A DNA stretch of 64,000 nt from Niallia sp. Man26 (GTDB taxonomy: Bacteria > Bacillota > Bacilli > Bacillales > Cytobacillaceae), in contig NZ_CP095743.1 in the NCBI RefSeq assembly GCF_022049065.2, positions 1,007,001 through 1,071,000 on the forward strand, given 5' to 3'. This document shows, piece by piece, positions 29,081 through 39,227 of this stretch (position 1 is its first letter; each line of letters starts with the position of its first letter). The notes beneath the pieces were generated by a model. The model did no database searches. It was given only the letters and a program-made list of their open reading frames with translations, and was not told where the DNA came from. A program made the translations under genes and the position numbers.

Positions 29081-31144
29081 ATGGCAAACAAAGAGAAAAC
29101 ATTTGTTACAGATGCTAAATTTATGCTGCATGGCGGCGATTATAACCCTGATCAGTGGCTGGACCGTCCAGATATTTTAGCGGATGACATTAAGCTGATG
29201 CAGCTGTCCCACACAAACACTTTCTCGCTTGGGATATTTGCGTGGAGCGCCTTGGAACCAGAGGAAGGTGTCTACCATTTTGAATGGCTTGATGAGGTGA
29301 TAGAAAGAATTCATGGTATTGGCGGCAAAGTGATTTTGGCTACGCCAAGCGGTGCAAGACCTGCATGGATGTCCCATAAATATCCGGAGGTGCTGCGTGT
29401 TGACGGCGCTAGAAGGAAGCAGCTCCATGGCGGGCGCCATAATCACTGCTTCTCTTCTAGTGTTTATAGAGAAAAAACACAGCAGATTAACAGATTGCTT
29501 GCTGAAAGATACGGCAGCCATCCGGCTTTGCTGATGTGGCATATTTCCAATGAATATGGCGGGGAATGTCATTGTGATACCTGTCAGGAAGCCTTCCGAC
29601 AATGGCTGAAGAAAAAGTACGACAATAACTTGAAGGCTGTCAATGATGCTTGGTGGGGGCCGTTTTGGAGCCACACATACAGTGACTGGTCACAGATTGA
29701 ATCTCCTTCTCCAATCGGTGAGAATGCAGTGCACGGCTTAAACTTGGATTGGCGCCGATTTGTGACAGACCAGACAATTGACTTTTTTGAGAATGAAATT
29801 GTTCCAATTAAAGAGATTTCACCAGATATTCCGATTACTACAAATTTGATGGCAGATACATTTGATTTGATTCCATTCCAAAGTCTTGATTACAGCAAGT
29901 TTGCGCGTCACGTAGATGTGATAAGCTGGGATGCATATCCTGCTTGGCATAATGATTGGGAAACAACAGCGGATTTAGCGGTGAAGGTTGGCTTCATTAA
30001 TGATTTATTCCGCAGTTTAAAAGAGCAGCCGTTTTTGCTGATGGAGTCAACACCAAGTGCTGTCAACTGGCATAAAGTCAATAAAGCGAAACGTCCAGGC
30101 ATGCATTTGCTTTCTTCTATGCAGATGGTTGCCCATGGTTCTGACAGCGTTTTATACTTCCAGTGGCGCAAATCGCGTGGGTCGTCAGAGAAGTTTCACG
30201 GTGCAGTTGTTGACCATGATAACAGCCCGGATAACCGGGTGTTCCAGGAAGTTGCCAAGGTCGGTACAACGCTGGAAAAGCTGACCGATATTGTCGGTAC
30301 AAATCGTGTAGCAGATACAGCCATCCTGTATGATTGGGAAAATAACTGGGCGCTGAATGATGCGCAAGGCTACGGATTAGACACGAAGCGCTATCCGCAA
30401 ACATTGCAGCAGCATTATCGCACATTTTGGGAGCAGGATGTTCCAGTTGATGTGATCACAAAGGAAAACGATTTTTCTAAATACCGTCTGTTGATTGTGC
30501 CGATGCTCTATTTAGCAAGTGAAGAGACGATTGCCCGCTTAAAAGCGTATGTAGCAAATGGCGGTACGTTAATCATGACATATATAAGCGGAATCGTGAA
30601 TGAGCATGACTTAACGTATATGGAAGGCTGGCATCAAGATCTGCAAGACATGTTTGGCCTAAATCCAATTGAAACAGATACACTTTATCCGAAAGATGCT
30701 AACACTGTCCATTACGAAGGAAAGGATTATGTACTGAAGGATTATGCAACCGTTGTAAATATTGCCTCTGCTAATGTGGAAGGTGTGTATAAAGAAGATT
30801 TTTATGCAAACACAGCAGCAGTAACAAGCAATGCTTATGAGAATGGGAAAGCTTACTATATTGGCGGCCGATTAGATGATGAGTTTCATCGTGCTTTCTA
30901 CGGCAAGCTTATTGAAGAATTGTCATTAAAGCCAGATTACGCGATAACACATGGCAGCGGAGTATCTGTTCAAGCAAGACAAGATGAAGGTAAAGAGTAT
31001 CTCTTTATTATGAACTTTACAGAAGATACGCAGCCAGTTGTCCTTGGCAGTGAAGTAAAGGATGTTATTACTGGTGAGCAGCTTCATGGCAGTATAAAGC
31101 TAGATAAGTATGAAGTGAGAATAGTAGAGAAAGTAAAAGGCTAA
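29081..31144 (+). CDS. ganA: Beta-galactosidase GanA (GH42)
   Basis: Intracellular GH42 enzyme of 687 residues that splits imported galacto-oligosaccharides to galactose. There is no signal peptide. The acid/base Glu is in WHISNEYGG near residue 160, the nucleophile Glu in FLLMESTPSAVNWH near residue 310, and the structural zinc Cys cluster in ECHCDTC. The trimerisation domain follows (LYDWENNWALNDAQ) and a small beta-rich C-terminal domain ends it. Galactose produced here feeds the galKET operon on the other side of the regulator. Confidence 0.93.
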   Translation: MANKEKTFVTDAKFMLHGGDYNPDQWLDRPDILADDIKLMQLSHTNTFSLGIFAWSALEPEEGVYHFEWLDEVIERIHGIGGKVILATPSGARPAWMSHKYPEVLRVDGARRKQLHGGRHNHCFSSSVYREKTQQINRLLAERYGSHPALLMWHISNEYGGECHCDTCQEAFRQWLKKKYDNNLKAVNDAWWGPFWSHTYSDWSQIESPSPIGENAVHGLNLDWRRFVTDQTIDFFENEIVPIKEISPDIPITTNLMADTFDLIPFQSLDYSKFARHVDVISWDAYPAWHNDWETTADLAVKVGFINDLFRSLKEQPFLLMESTPSAVNWHKVNKAKRPGMHLLSSMQMVAHGSDSVLYFQWRKSRGSSEKFHGAVVDHDNSPDNRVFQEVAKVGTTLEKLTDIVGTNRVADTAILYDWENNWALNDAQGYGLDTKRYPQTLQQHYRTFWEQDVPVDVITKENDFSKYRLLIVPMLYLASEETIARLKAYVANGGTLIMTYISGIVNEHDLTYMEGWHQDLQDMFGLNPIETDTLYPKDANTVHYEGKDYVLKDYATVVNIASANVEGVYKEDFYANTAAVTSNAYENGKAYYIGGRLDDEFHRAFYGKLIEELSLKPDYAITHGSGVSVQARQDEGKEYLFIMNFTEDTQPVVLGSEVKDVITGEQLHGSIKLDKYEVRIVEKVKG

Positions 31145-31150
31145 TTTTTA

Positions 31151-31243
31151 GGAAGAGAATGCGAGAACAGCAAGGAGTATCATGCATCATTTTAAAAAAA
31201 TGAATGTATTAAGCACTGTGCTGTAACTCGTATTCTCTTTTTG
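31151..31243 (+). terminator. Long stem-loop between ganA and ganB
   Basis: AAGAGAATGCGAG near 31154 pairs with CTCGTATTCTCTT near 31226-31239 (13 pairs, one G-U), extended by CAGC/GCTG, with a T-rich end. The loop of about 50 bases is long for a terminator; partial termination would lower ganB relative to ganSPQA. Confidence 0.6.
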
Positions 31244-31263
31244 TTGTAAAATTCTCCAATTAG

Positions 31264-34014
<2,751 letters not shown>

Positions 34015-34018
34015 AAGC

Positions 34019-34058
34019 AAGCCTGTCACTTTTTGAGAGAAGTGACAGGCTTTTTTGA
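34019..34058 (+). terminator. Terminator of the gan operon
   Basis: 13-bp stem (34019-34031 with 34040-34052) followed by T residues. Confidence 0.92.
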
Positions 34059-34212
34059 TTTTATTTAATAAAAAAGGAGAATATTACTAGTTTAATTATA
34101 TATTTATTTATTTCGGCAAAGGTGTACAAGTTATGACACTTTTATGAATTTAAATACTTCTAAATTATCAAAAAATAACTAGAGAATTTAACCTGTATAT
34201 GTTATTTTAGTA

Positions 34213-34236
34213 TGGTAGCACTTTACCAAACTACCA
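34213..34236. promoter_or_regulatory. Possible operator upstream of the EIIC-like fusion gene
   Basis: TGGTAG (34213-34218) and CTACCA (34231-34236) form an inverted repeat with 12 bases between arms, and an inner GGTA/TACC pair overlaps it. It lies about 50 bases before the start codon. No matching regulator gene is nearby. Confidence 0.4.
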
Positions 34237-34287
34237 AACTAAAGAAGTGTTTATTTATACATATATTAAATAAAGGGATGATGTGCA

Positions 34288-35871
34288 ATGAAGAATATTG
34301 TCATTATTGGCAGCAGCGGCGGAAATCTGTTTAACCTCGGCGGCGCAAAACCAGTACAGCTATTGGAAGAAATATTAAAACAAGCACATGCAGCTGGATT
34401 GAATGTAGCTAATATCCAGTTTATCGCTGCGAAAGAGTCGATGGATACAGCAAAGGACCATACGAATGCGGCTATTTACGGCTATAAAGACAATGAGGTG
34501 CTATCTTTGTTTGAGGCTTCTTTAAAAGAGGTTAATCTTGAAGCAGCAAAGCTTGATAACATGATTGCAGCAAGTATTAGAAAAGGGGAAGTGGACGGCA
34601 TCATTGCGATGAGTGCTGACACAAAAGCTGTTAACAAGGAGACTTTAGCTGCCGCCATTGAGAGAAAGCTGCCAATTGTCGGTACAGGAGGAACCTCTAT
34701 GGCTGCAATGACAGCAATGGGCGCCAATGTTATTTCTTCCTCTGGTACGACAGGATCAACAAGCAGAACAAGAGCCATTTCGTTCATATCCTCCTTGTGT
34801 AAGCATTGGAACATAAAATTTAATCCCATCATCGGCTCATACGAAAAGACGCAAGCAACAAATACAGCTCCGTGGAAAAACATTAATATAAGGGGCATTA
34901 TGGTTTCATCACTGCCAGGCTTTATCGCAATGGCGCTTATTCTCGCTATTAGCCAGATTCCAGCGCTGAAAGGATTAAGTGACATATTTGATTTAATGAT
35001 AAATGCCTTACCAGTAATGCTTGCAGTTATAGCGGCTAAACAGGTTTCTGAACTGGATGAAGTGTCTATTATCGCGGGTGTTATTGCTGGGATATTGTCT
35101 GTTCAAGGCGGTATTATTGGCGGAATAATCGGCGGGATTGCAGCAGGTCTTCTTGTACAATTTTTCTTCCGCAAATGCATACAGTGGAAATTCCCAATCA
35201 CGACTGTCAATATTGTCAGCGGCGGTTTATCGGGACTAATTGCTGGCTTATTCGTTTACTATTTAATCGGTCCGATTGCTTTACAGGCTGGCAACCTTAT
35301 TAAGGATGTTATTGAACAAGCGGTTGCTTTTAATCCGATACTTGCCGGTGTACTAGCAGGCGTGCTCATATGGCCTGCAATTTTAGGCGGGGTTTATCAT
35401 GCAGCAATCTTGCCAATTGTGCTGCTCGAAATGGAGAAAACAGGAAACAGCTTTTTAGGAGCTGTCGATATGGTTGGCTTAGTAATGGTGGCTGCAGGAA
35501 TTAATCTTGCGAACATCGTTGCGCCAAGAGACAGAGGAGAGAGTGCTGTAGCTGCACCGGGCTTTTTAATCAATATGGGCTTTGGGACATTTGTAGAATC
35601 AGCGTATCCGTTCATGTTCTCCAATAAAATCGTCTTTGGCGGAGCACTTGTTTCAGCAGGAATTGGCGGAGGTCTTGTCGGCTTATTCAATGTAAGAGGA
35701 ACAGCTTATGTTCCATCCTTTACAGCACCATTCCTTTCCAATAACATTGCAGGTTTTATTATCGCAATGGTTGTTCCCCTTGTCGTTGCTTTTCTGATTA
35801 CACTAACTGCAAATAAGCTATCTTCCAAAAAGAGAACAGGAAAGAAACGGGAAGATGAAGTTGCAGTTTAA
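34288..35871 (+). CDS. PTS EIIC-like membrane protein with an unrecognised N-terminal soluble domain
   Basis: A 527-residue protein in two parts. Residues 1 to about 190 are soluble and Rossmann-like in pattern: IVIIGSSGGNLFNLGG, then VDGIIAMSADTKAVN, IVGTGGTSMAAMTAMG and SSSGTTGSTSRTRA. I do not recognise this domain; it lacks the Cys or His sites of known EIIA and EIIB domains. Residues from about 200 on form 9-10 membrane helices resembling fructose-type EIIC, with ILGGVYHAAILPIVLLEME as the most EIIC-like segment and NMGFGTFVESAYPFMFSN near the end. Whether it is phosphotransferase-linked is open. It is a single-gene transcript between two terminators, with a PLP enzyme gene downstream. 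Confidence 0.65.
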   Translation: MKNIVIIGSSGGNLFNLGGAKPVQLLEEILKQAHAAGLNVANIQFIAAKESMDTAKDHTNAAIYGYKDNEVLSLFEASLKEVNLEAAKLDNMIAASIRKGEVDGIIAMSADTKAVNKETLAAAIERKLPIVGTGGTSMAAMTAMGANVISSSGTTGSTSRTRAISFISSLCKHWNIKFNPIIGSYEKTQATNTAPWKNINIRGIMVSSLPGFIAMALILAISQIPALKGLSDIFDLMINALPVMLAVIAAKQVSELDEVSIIAGVIAGILSVQGGIIGGIIGGIAAGLLVQFFFRKCIQWKFPITTVNIVSGGLSGLIAGLFVYYLIGPIALQAGNLIKDVIEQAVAFNPILAGVLAGVLIWPAILGGVYHAAILPIVLLEMEKTGNSFLGAVDMVGLVMVAAGINLANIVAPRDRGESAVAAPGFLINMGFGTFVESAYPFMFSNKIVFGGALVSAGIGGGLVGLFNVRGTAYVPSFTAPFLSNNIAGFIIAMVVPLVVAFLITLTANKLSSKKRTGKKREDEVAV

Positions 35872-35878
35872 TTGAAAG

Positions 35879-35909
35879 AAATCCCATTTTAAACAATGGG
35901 ATTTTTTTT
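35879..35909 (+). terminator. Terminator after the EIIC-like gene
   Basis: 10-bp stem (35879-35888 with 35895-35904) and eight T residues. Confidence 0.9.
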
Positions 35910-35994
35910 ATTTAGGAAAACGAATATAATTAGTGTAGATATCTATTTTTAACTAGGCAATATGTTTATTGTATTGCCAGACTGGAGGCAAAAG

Positions 35995-37014
35995 ATGTAC
36001 AGCTTTAAAAATGATTATAGTGAAGGTGCCCATCCAAATATATTGCAAGCACTAATAGAAACAAATCTTGTACAAGAAGCTGGTTACGGAGAAGACAGCT
36101 ACACAATACAAGCGGTGAAACTTTTAAAGGAAAAAATGGGCCATGCAGATGCAGATATTCATTTGCTCTCTGGCGGCACACAAACAAATTTGACAGCGAT
36201 TTCTGCCTTTTTAAGACCACATGAAGCGGCAATTGCTGCAACTAGCGGTCATATTTTCGTTCATGAAACTGGAGCAATTGAGGCCACAGGGCATAAAGTT
36301 GTTGCCATTGATACAGAGGACGGCAAGCTGACACCAGCACATATTCAGCAAGTGTTGGACGAACATACTGATGAACATATGGTTAAACCAAAGCTTGTTT
36401 ACATATCCAATTCAACAGAAATTGGCTCTATTTATTTAAAGAGTGAGCTAGAAGCGCTGAAAAGCTTCTGTGACAGCCATAATCTTTTGCTATTTTTAGA
36501 TGGAGCCAGACTTGGTTCTGCATTATGTGCAGACGGCAACGATCTTCAATTAAGCGACCTGCCCCACTTAGTGGACGCATTCTATATCGGAGGCACGAAA
36601 AACGGTGCCTTGCTTGGTGAGGCGCTTGTGATTATTCGTGATTCCTTGAAAGAGGATTTTCGTTATCATATTAAGCAAAAAGGAGCACTGCTTGCTAAAG
36701 GCAGACTTTTAGGAATTCAGTTTTTAGAGTTATTCCGTGATAATCTTTTCTTTGAGCTTGCTGAACATGCTAACAACATGGCAAGTCTTTTACGAACAGG
36801 TCTGCATAAGGAGAATATTGATTTCCTTATTGATTCTCCAACCAATCAACTGTTTCCGATTCTGCACAATGATCAGATCAAAAAGCTGCAAGACAAGTAT
36901 GCTTTCTTAGTGTGGGAAAAAACGGATGCAGATAAATCAGCAATCCGCTTAGTAACGTCTTGGGCGACGAAAGAAGAAGCTGTCATTCAGTTTTTGAAAG
37001 ATATAAAAGGGTAA
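35995..37014 (+). CDS. Threonine-aldolase-like PLP-dependent enzyme (beta-eliminating lyase family)
   Basis: A 339-residue fold-type I PLP enzyme similar to low-specificity L-threonine aldolase, which splits threonine or allo-threonine to glycine and acetaldehyde. Visible features: SGGTQTNLTAISAFLRP (cofactor phosphate loop), SGHIFVHETGAIEATGHKV, the Asp in LFLDGARLGSAL, and the Schiff-base Lys in YIGGTKNGALLGEA near residue 203. The ATG at 35995 has TGGAGGC nine bases upstream; the open frame from 35962 lacks a site. Its real substrate may differ from threonine. It is 124 bases after the EIIC-like gene and a terminator, so co-transcription is weak at best. Confidence 0.83.
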   Translation: MYSFKNDYSEGAHPNILQALIETNLVQEAGYGEDSYTIQAVKLLKEKMGHADADIHLLSGGTQTNLTAISAFLRPHEAAIAATSGHIFVHETGAIEATGHKVVAIDTEDGKLTPAHIQQVLDEHTDEHMVKPKLVYISNSTEIGSIYLKSELEALKSFCDSHNLLLFLDGARLGSALCADGNDLQLSDLPHLVDAFYIGGTKNGALLGEALVIIRDSLKEDFRYHIKQKGALLAKGRLLGIQFLELFRDNLFFELAEHANNMASLLRTGLHKENIDFLIDSPTNQLFPILHNDQIKKLQDKYAFLVWEKTDADKSAIRLVTSWATKEEAVIQFLKDIKG

Positions 37015-37023
37015 TAACAAAGT

Positions 37024-37056
37024 AAGCATGAAGACTTTTTTCATGCTTATTTTTAG
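37024..37056 (+). terminator. Terminator after the PLP enzyme gene
   Basis: 9-bp stem AAGCATGAA (37024-37032) with TTCATGCTT (37040-37048), followed by ATTTTTAG. Confidence 0.82.
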
Positions 37057-37069
37057 TTATATGTAAGGG

Positions 37070-37099
37070 TTTACAATTGGGAAAATCTGCTGGTATAAT
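37070..37099 (+). promoter_or_regulatory. Promoter of the DapA-family gene
   Basis: TTTACA at 37070-37075 and TATAAT at 37094-37099 with 18-base spacing; the start codon is about 33 bases further on. Confidence 0.62.
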
Positions 37100-37132
37100 C
37101 AGATTACATTATTAGGTAAAGGAGGAAGCAAA

Positions 37133-38047
37133 TTGAACAAATTCAAGGGAATTATTCCACCTGTTTCCACGATTTTTGACGAAGAAGGCAAGCTGAGTGA
37201 AGTGGAAATGGCACAGTTGATTGACAGGCTGATTGAAGCAGGTGTTGACGGCTTGTTGTTTCTGGGGACTGGCGGGGAATTCAGTCAGATGTCTAGGGAG
37301 GAAAGATTACAGACAGCTGAGTTTGCGGTGAGGCATGTAAAAAGGAGAGTGCCTGTGTTAATTGGCACTGGCAGCACCAATACAAGGGAAGCGGTAGAAT
37401 TAAGTGTACATGCCCAAAAAATAGGGGCAGATGGCGTTATGGTCATCAATCCTTTTTACTGGAAGCTGACTGATGACAATCTATATGGTTACTTCAGCAA
37501 AATTGCCCAGTCTGTTGACATTCCTGTTCTCCTCTATAACTTTCCTAACCTTACCGGCCAGGATTTAAGCCCTGAGTTTGTGGCCCGCCTTGTCGACGAT
37601 CATCCCAATATTTCTGGCATTAAAGAAACCGTTGATTCTATCGGGCATATCCGTGATATGATAATGCAAGTAAAGCGTAAACATCCTCACTTTTCTGTTT
37701 TATGCGGTTATGATGACCATCTCTTAAATACGCTTCAGCTTGGCGGAGATGGAACGATATCTGCAAGCGGCAACTTCGCACCGCAAATTTCCATCGGCAT
37801 TTACCGTGCCTTTTTAAACGGCGACCTTGTTAAGGCCTCCATCCTTTATAAGCAGCTAGCTATACTTCCGCAGCTTTACAAGCTTGACAGCCCATTTGTA
37901 AATGTTATAAAGGAGGCAATAAAGCAATGCGGCCTCGACATTTCTACATATGTTCTGCCACCGTCAGCACCACTTAATGAAAAGAAGATTTCACAAGTTA
38001 AGGAGATTTTAGCAGAAGCGGGAGTTTTACCTGCGGCAAAATCATAA
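37133..38047 (+). CDS. DapA/NanA-superfamily lyase or synthase
   Basis: A 304-residue (beta/alpha)8 class I aldolase of the dihydrodipicolinate synthase/N-acetylneuraminate lyase superfamily. GTGGEFSQMSREER carries the substrate carboxylate-binding motif (GTGGE instead of the GTTGE of DapA), the conserved Tyr is in PVLLYNFP near residue 136 and the Schiff-base Lys in ISGIKETVDS near residue 164. The GGE variant and lone position argue against lysine synthesis; a 2-keto-3-deoxy-sugar-acid aldolase or hydroxyproline/4-hydroxy-2-oxoglutarate aldolase type is more likely. Start TTG 37133 after AAAGGAGG. Confidence 0.82.
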   Translation: MNKFKGIIPPVSTIFDEEGKLSEVEMAQLIDRLIEAGVDGLLFLGTGGEFSQMSREERLQTAEFAVRHVKRRVPVLIGTGSTNTREAVELSVHAQKIGADGVMVINPFYWKLTDDNLYGYFSKIAQSVDIPVLLYNFPNLTGQDLSPEFVARLVDDHPNISGIKETVDSIGHIRDMIMQVKRKHPHFSVLCGYDDHLLNTLQLGGDGTISASGNFAPQISIGIYRAFLNGDLVKASILYKQLAILPQLYKLDSPFVNVIKEAIKQCGLDISTYVLPPSAPLNEKKISQVKEILAEAGVLPAAKS

Positions 38048-38057
38048 AATTCCGTAA

Positions 38058-38088
38058 CAGATGAACAATTGGTTCATCTGTTTTTTTG
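38058..38088 (+). terminator. Terminator after the DapA-family gene
   Basis: 9-bp stem (38058-38066 with 38072-38080) and seven T residues. Confidence 0.92.
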
Positions 38089-38204
38089 TTTCTGTGTATA
38101 AACAAAGTGATATCTTAAAAATGATGGTCCTATTGCCAGCTTTCTATCAATCAAGTCGCTTAATTTCAGACCTAATTTCCAGAATAAAGCCTTAATTAAT
38201 ATTG

Positions 38205-38603
38205 TCAGATGTATTCATTTATCAATTTATGTACTGCTGGAATATCAGCTGGAGCCCATTTTAATGATTCAAGATTCTCTCTCTTTAGCCAAATTAATTT
38301 AGAATGTTCCTTTGCATTTGGGCTGTCAGAAATAATAGTTGCCTTTATGCAAGTTAGGGTAATAATAAAGCTCTCATATTCATGCGTATTTTCGTGAAAT
38401 AAATCGGTCGCTTTTATTTGGCAGCCAAGTTCCTCCATGATTTCTCTTTCTAATGCTTGAAATGCATTTTCACCAGCTTCTATTTTTCCTCCAGGAAACT
38501 CCCAGCTGTTCGGAAGAGACATAACAGGTGAACGAAGGGCACATAATATTTCGTTTCGTTCGTTTTCTATAATTGCTGCAACTACATGAACTACCTTTTT
38601 CAA
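38205..38603 (-). CDS. Nudix hydrolase, MutT/NudG-like (deoxy)nucleoside triphosphate pyrophosphohydrolase
   Basis: A 132-residue Nudix protein. The Nudix box GX5EX7REUXEEXGU is visible as GGKIEAGENAFQALEREIMEELGCQ. The N-terminal VVHVVAAIIENERNEILCALRS and the NSWEFPGGK segment are of the MutT/CTP pyrophosphohydrolase type that cleans oxidised or unusual nucleotides. The first in-frame ATG is at 38645, but AGGAGG lies nine bases before a TTG at 38603, which gives the standard family N-terminus (LKKVVHVVAA). Monocistronic on the minus strand. Confidence 0.86.
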   Translation of the reverse strand: MKKVVHVVAAIIENERNEILCALRSPVMSLPNSWEFPGGKIEAGENAFQALEREIMEELGCQIKATDLFHENTHEYESFIITLTCIKATIISDSPNAKEHSKLIWLKRENLESLKWAPADIPAVHKLINEYI

Positions 38604-38662
38604 TATGAGTATCCTCCTGTAACTCGAATGGTACCATAATAGCATTTTTTTCGAGTAAGAGC

Positions 38663-38806
38663 ATGCTTCATCTAAAAAGCATTTGGCAGTTAAAATGGCA
38701 GCATAAAGGCTGGTCCAAAATTAAAGGAACAGCATACTTTAATGAAGAGATGCCTTTACACTGTTTTTCCGCGATAGAAATCCTCAAAGAAGATATCTTC
38801 GACTAA
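38663..38806 (+). CDS. Possible small protein or gene remnant, 47 residues
   Basis: ATG at 38663 opens 47 codons to TAA 38804-38806 with protein-like composition (SIWQLKWQHKGWSKIKGTAYF, then FSAIEILKEDIFD; Trp-rich, amphipathic). The frame is open upstream of the ATG as well, back to a TGA at 38606. No clear ribosome binding site precedes the ATG, so it may be the tail of a decayed gene. The family is not recognised. Confidence 0.25.
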   Translation: MLHLKSIWQLKWQHKGWSKIKGTAYFNEEMPLHCFSAIEILKEDIFD

Positions 38807-38983
38807 TTAGATTAAAAATAGACATAGCTCTCTCTGTAGAATAGAGGCGTAGACTGATTTATACAAAATAATCTGTTAGTGAGCTTATTCTTTAGAATCC
38901 TGATTAATAGAAATATAAAGTTATTCCAGTAAAATGGCTTGGGATTTGGAAAATAATAAACTTGGTGAATTTTTAAATAATCA

Positions 38984-39011
38984 TTGAATCTTATTGGAGA
39001 ATTTGTTAAAT
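38984..39011 (+). promoter_or_regulatory. Possible promoter of the ZTP riboswitch-serA transcript
   Basis: TTGAAT at 38984-38989 and TTAAAT at 39006-39011, 16 bases apart, 18 bases before the riboswitch aptamer begins. Moderate match only. The 180 bases further upstream (38807-38983) show nothing else I can support. Confidence 0.45.
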
Positions 39012-39028
39012 TAGAAGAAATCAAAAGG

Positions 39029-39099
39029 CTGTGTGTGACTGGCGAAACGCGGGATTAACCGTAGGGGAGCACATAGTGTCGATGCCGTTCGCCTGGGCA
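39029..39099 (+). ncRNA. ZTP (pfl-type) riboswitch aptamer
   Basis: The conserved blocks of the ZMP/ZTP riboswitch are present in order: GACTGGCG (39037-39044), GGATTAACCG then TAGGGGAGC (ending 39070), and the 3' block CCGTTCGCCTGGGCA (39085-39099). It senses the purine intermediate AICAR 5'-monophosphate or triphosphate, which builds up when 10-formyl-tetrahydrofolate is short. A terminator follows at once, so it acts at transcription; this class turns genes on when ligand binds. Placing it before serA makes sense because serine supplies one-carbon units. Confidence 0.92.
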
Positions 39100-39150
39100 G
39101 AGGTAAGGGAATAAAGCTTTCTCTTTTTCCTTTGCCTCTTTCTCTTTATT
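39099..39150 (+). terminator. Riboswitch expression-platform terminator
   Basis: AGAGGTAAGGGAA (39099-39111) pairs over 13 positions, two of them G-U, with the run ending at 39139, and a T-rich tail follows. The first bases of the stem are the last bases of the aptamer's conserved 3' block, so ligand binding and terminator formation would compete. Confidence 0.8.
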
Positions 39151-39227
39151 GGAAGAGATTTTGGGCTGTTTTTGGTCAAATAGCAAAGAATTTTGCAAAC
39201 TATTTTATGGGAAGAGGAGCAACTTAC

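Noticed and set aside
34288..35871. A standard fructose PTS EIIBC protein
   Set aside because: No EIIB active-site Cys motif or EIIA His motif is present in the N-terminal part.
37133..38047. DapA for lysine and diaminopimelate synthesis
   Set aside because: The carboxylate-binding motif reads GTGGE and the gene stands alone; superfamily membership is clear, but the lysine-pathway role is not supported.
38812..39024. 70-codon open frame on the minus strand before the ZTP riboswitch
   Set aside because: AT-rich low-complexity composition, no ribosome binding site, and it overlaps the promoter region of serA.
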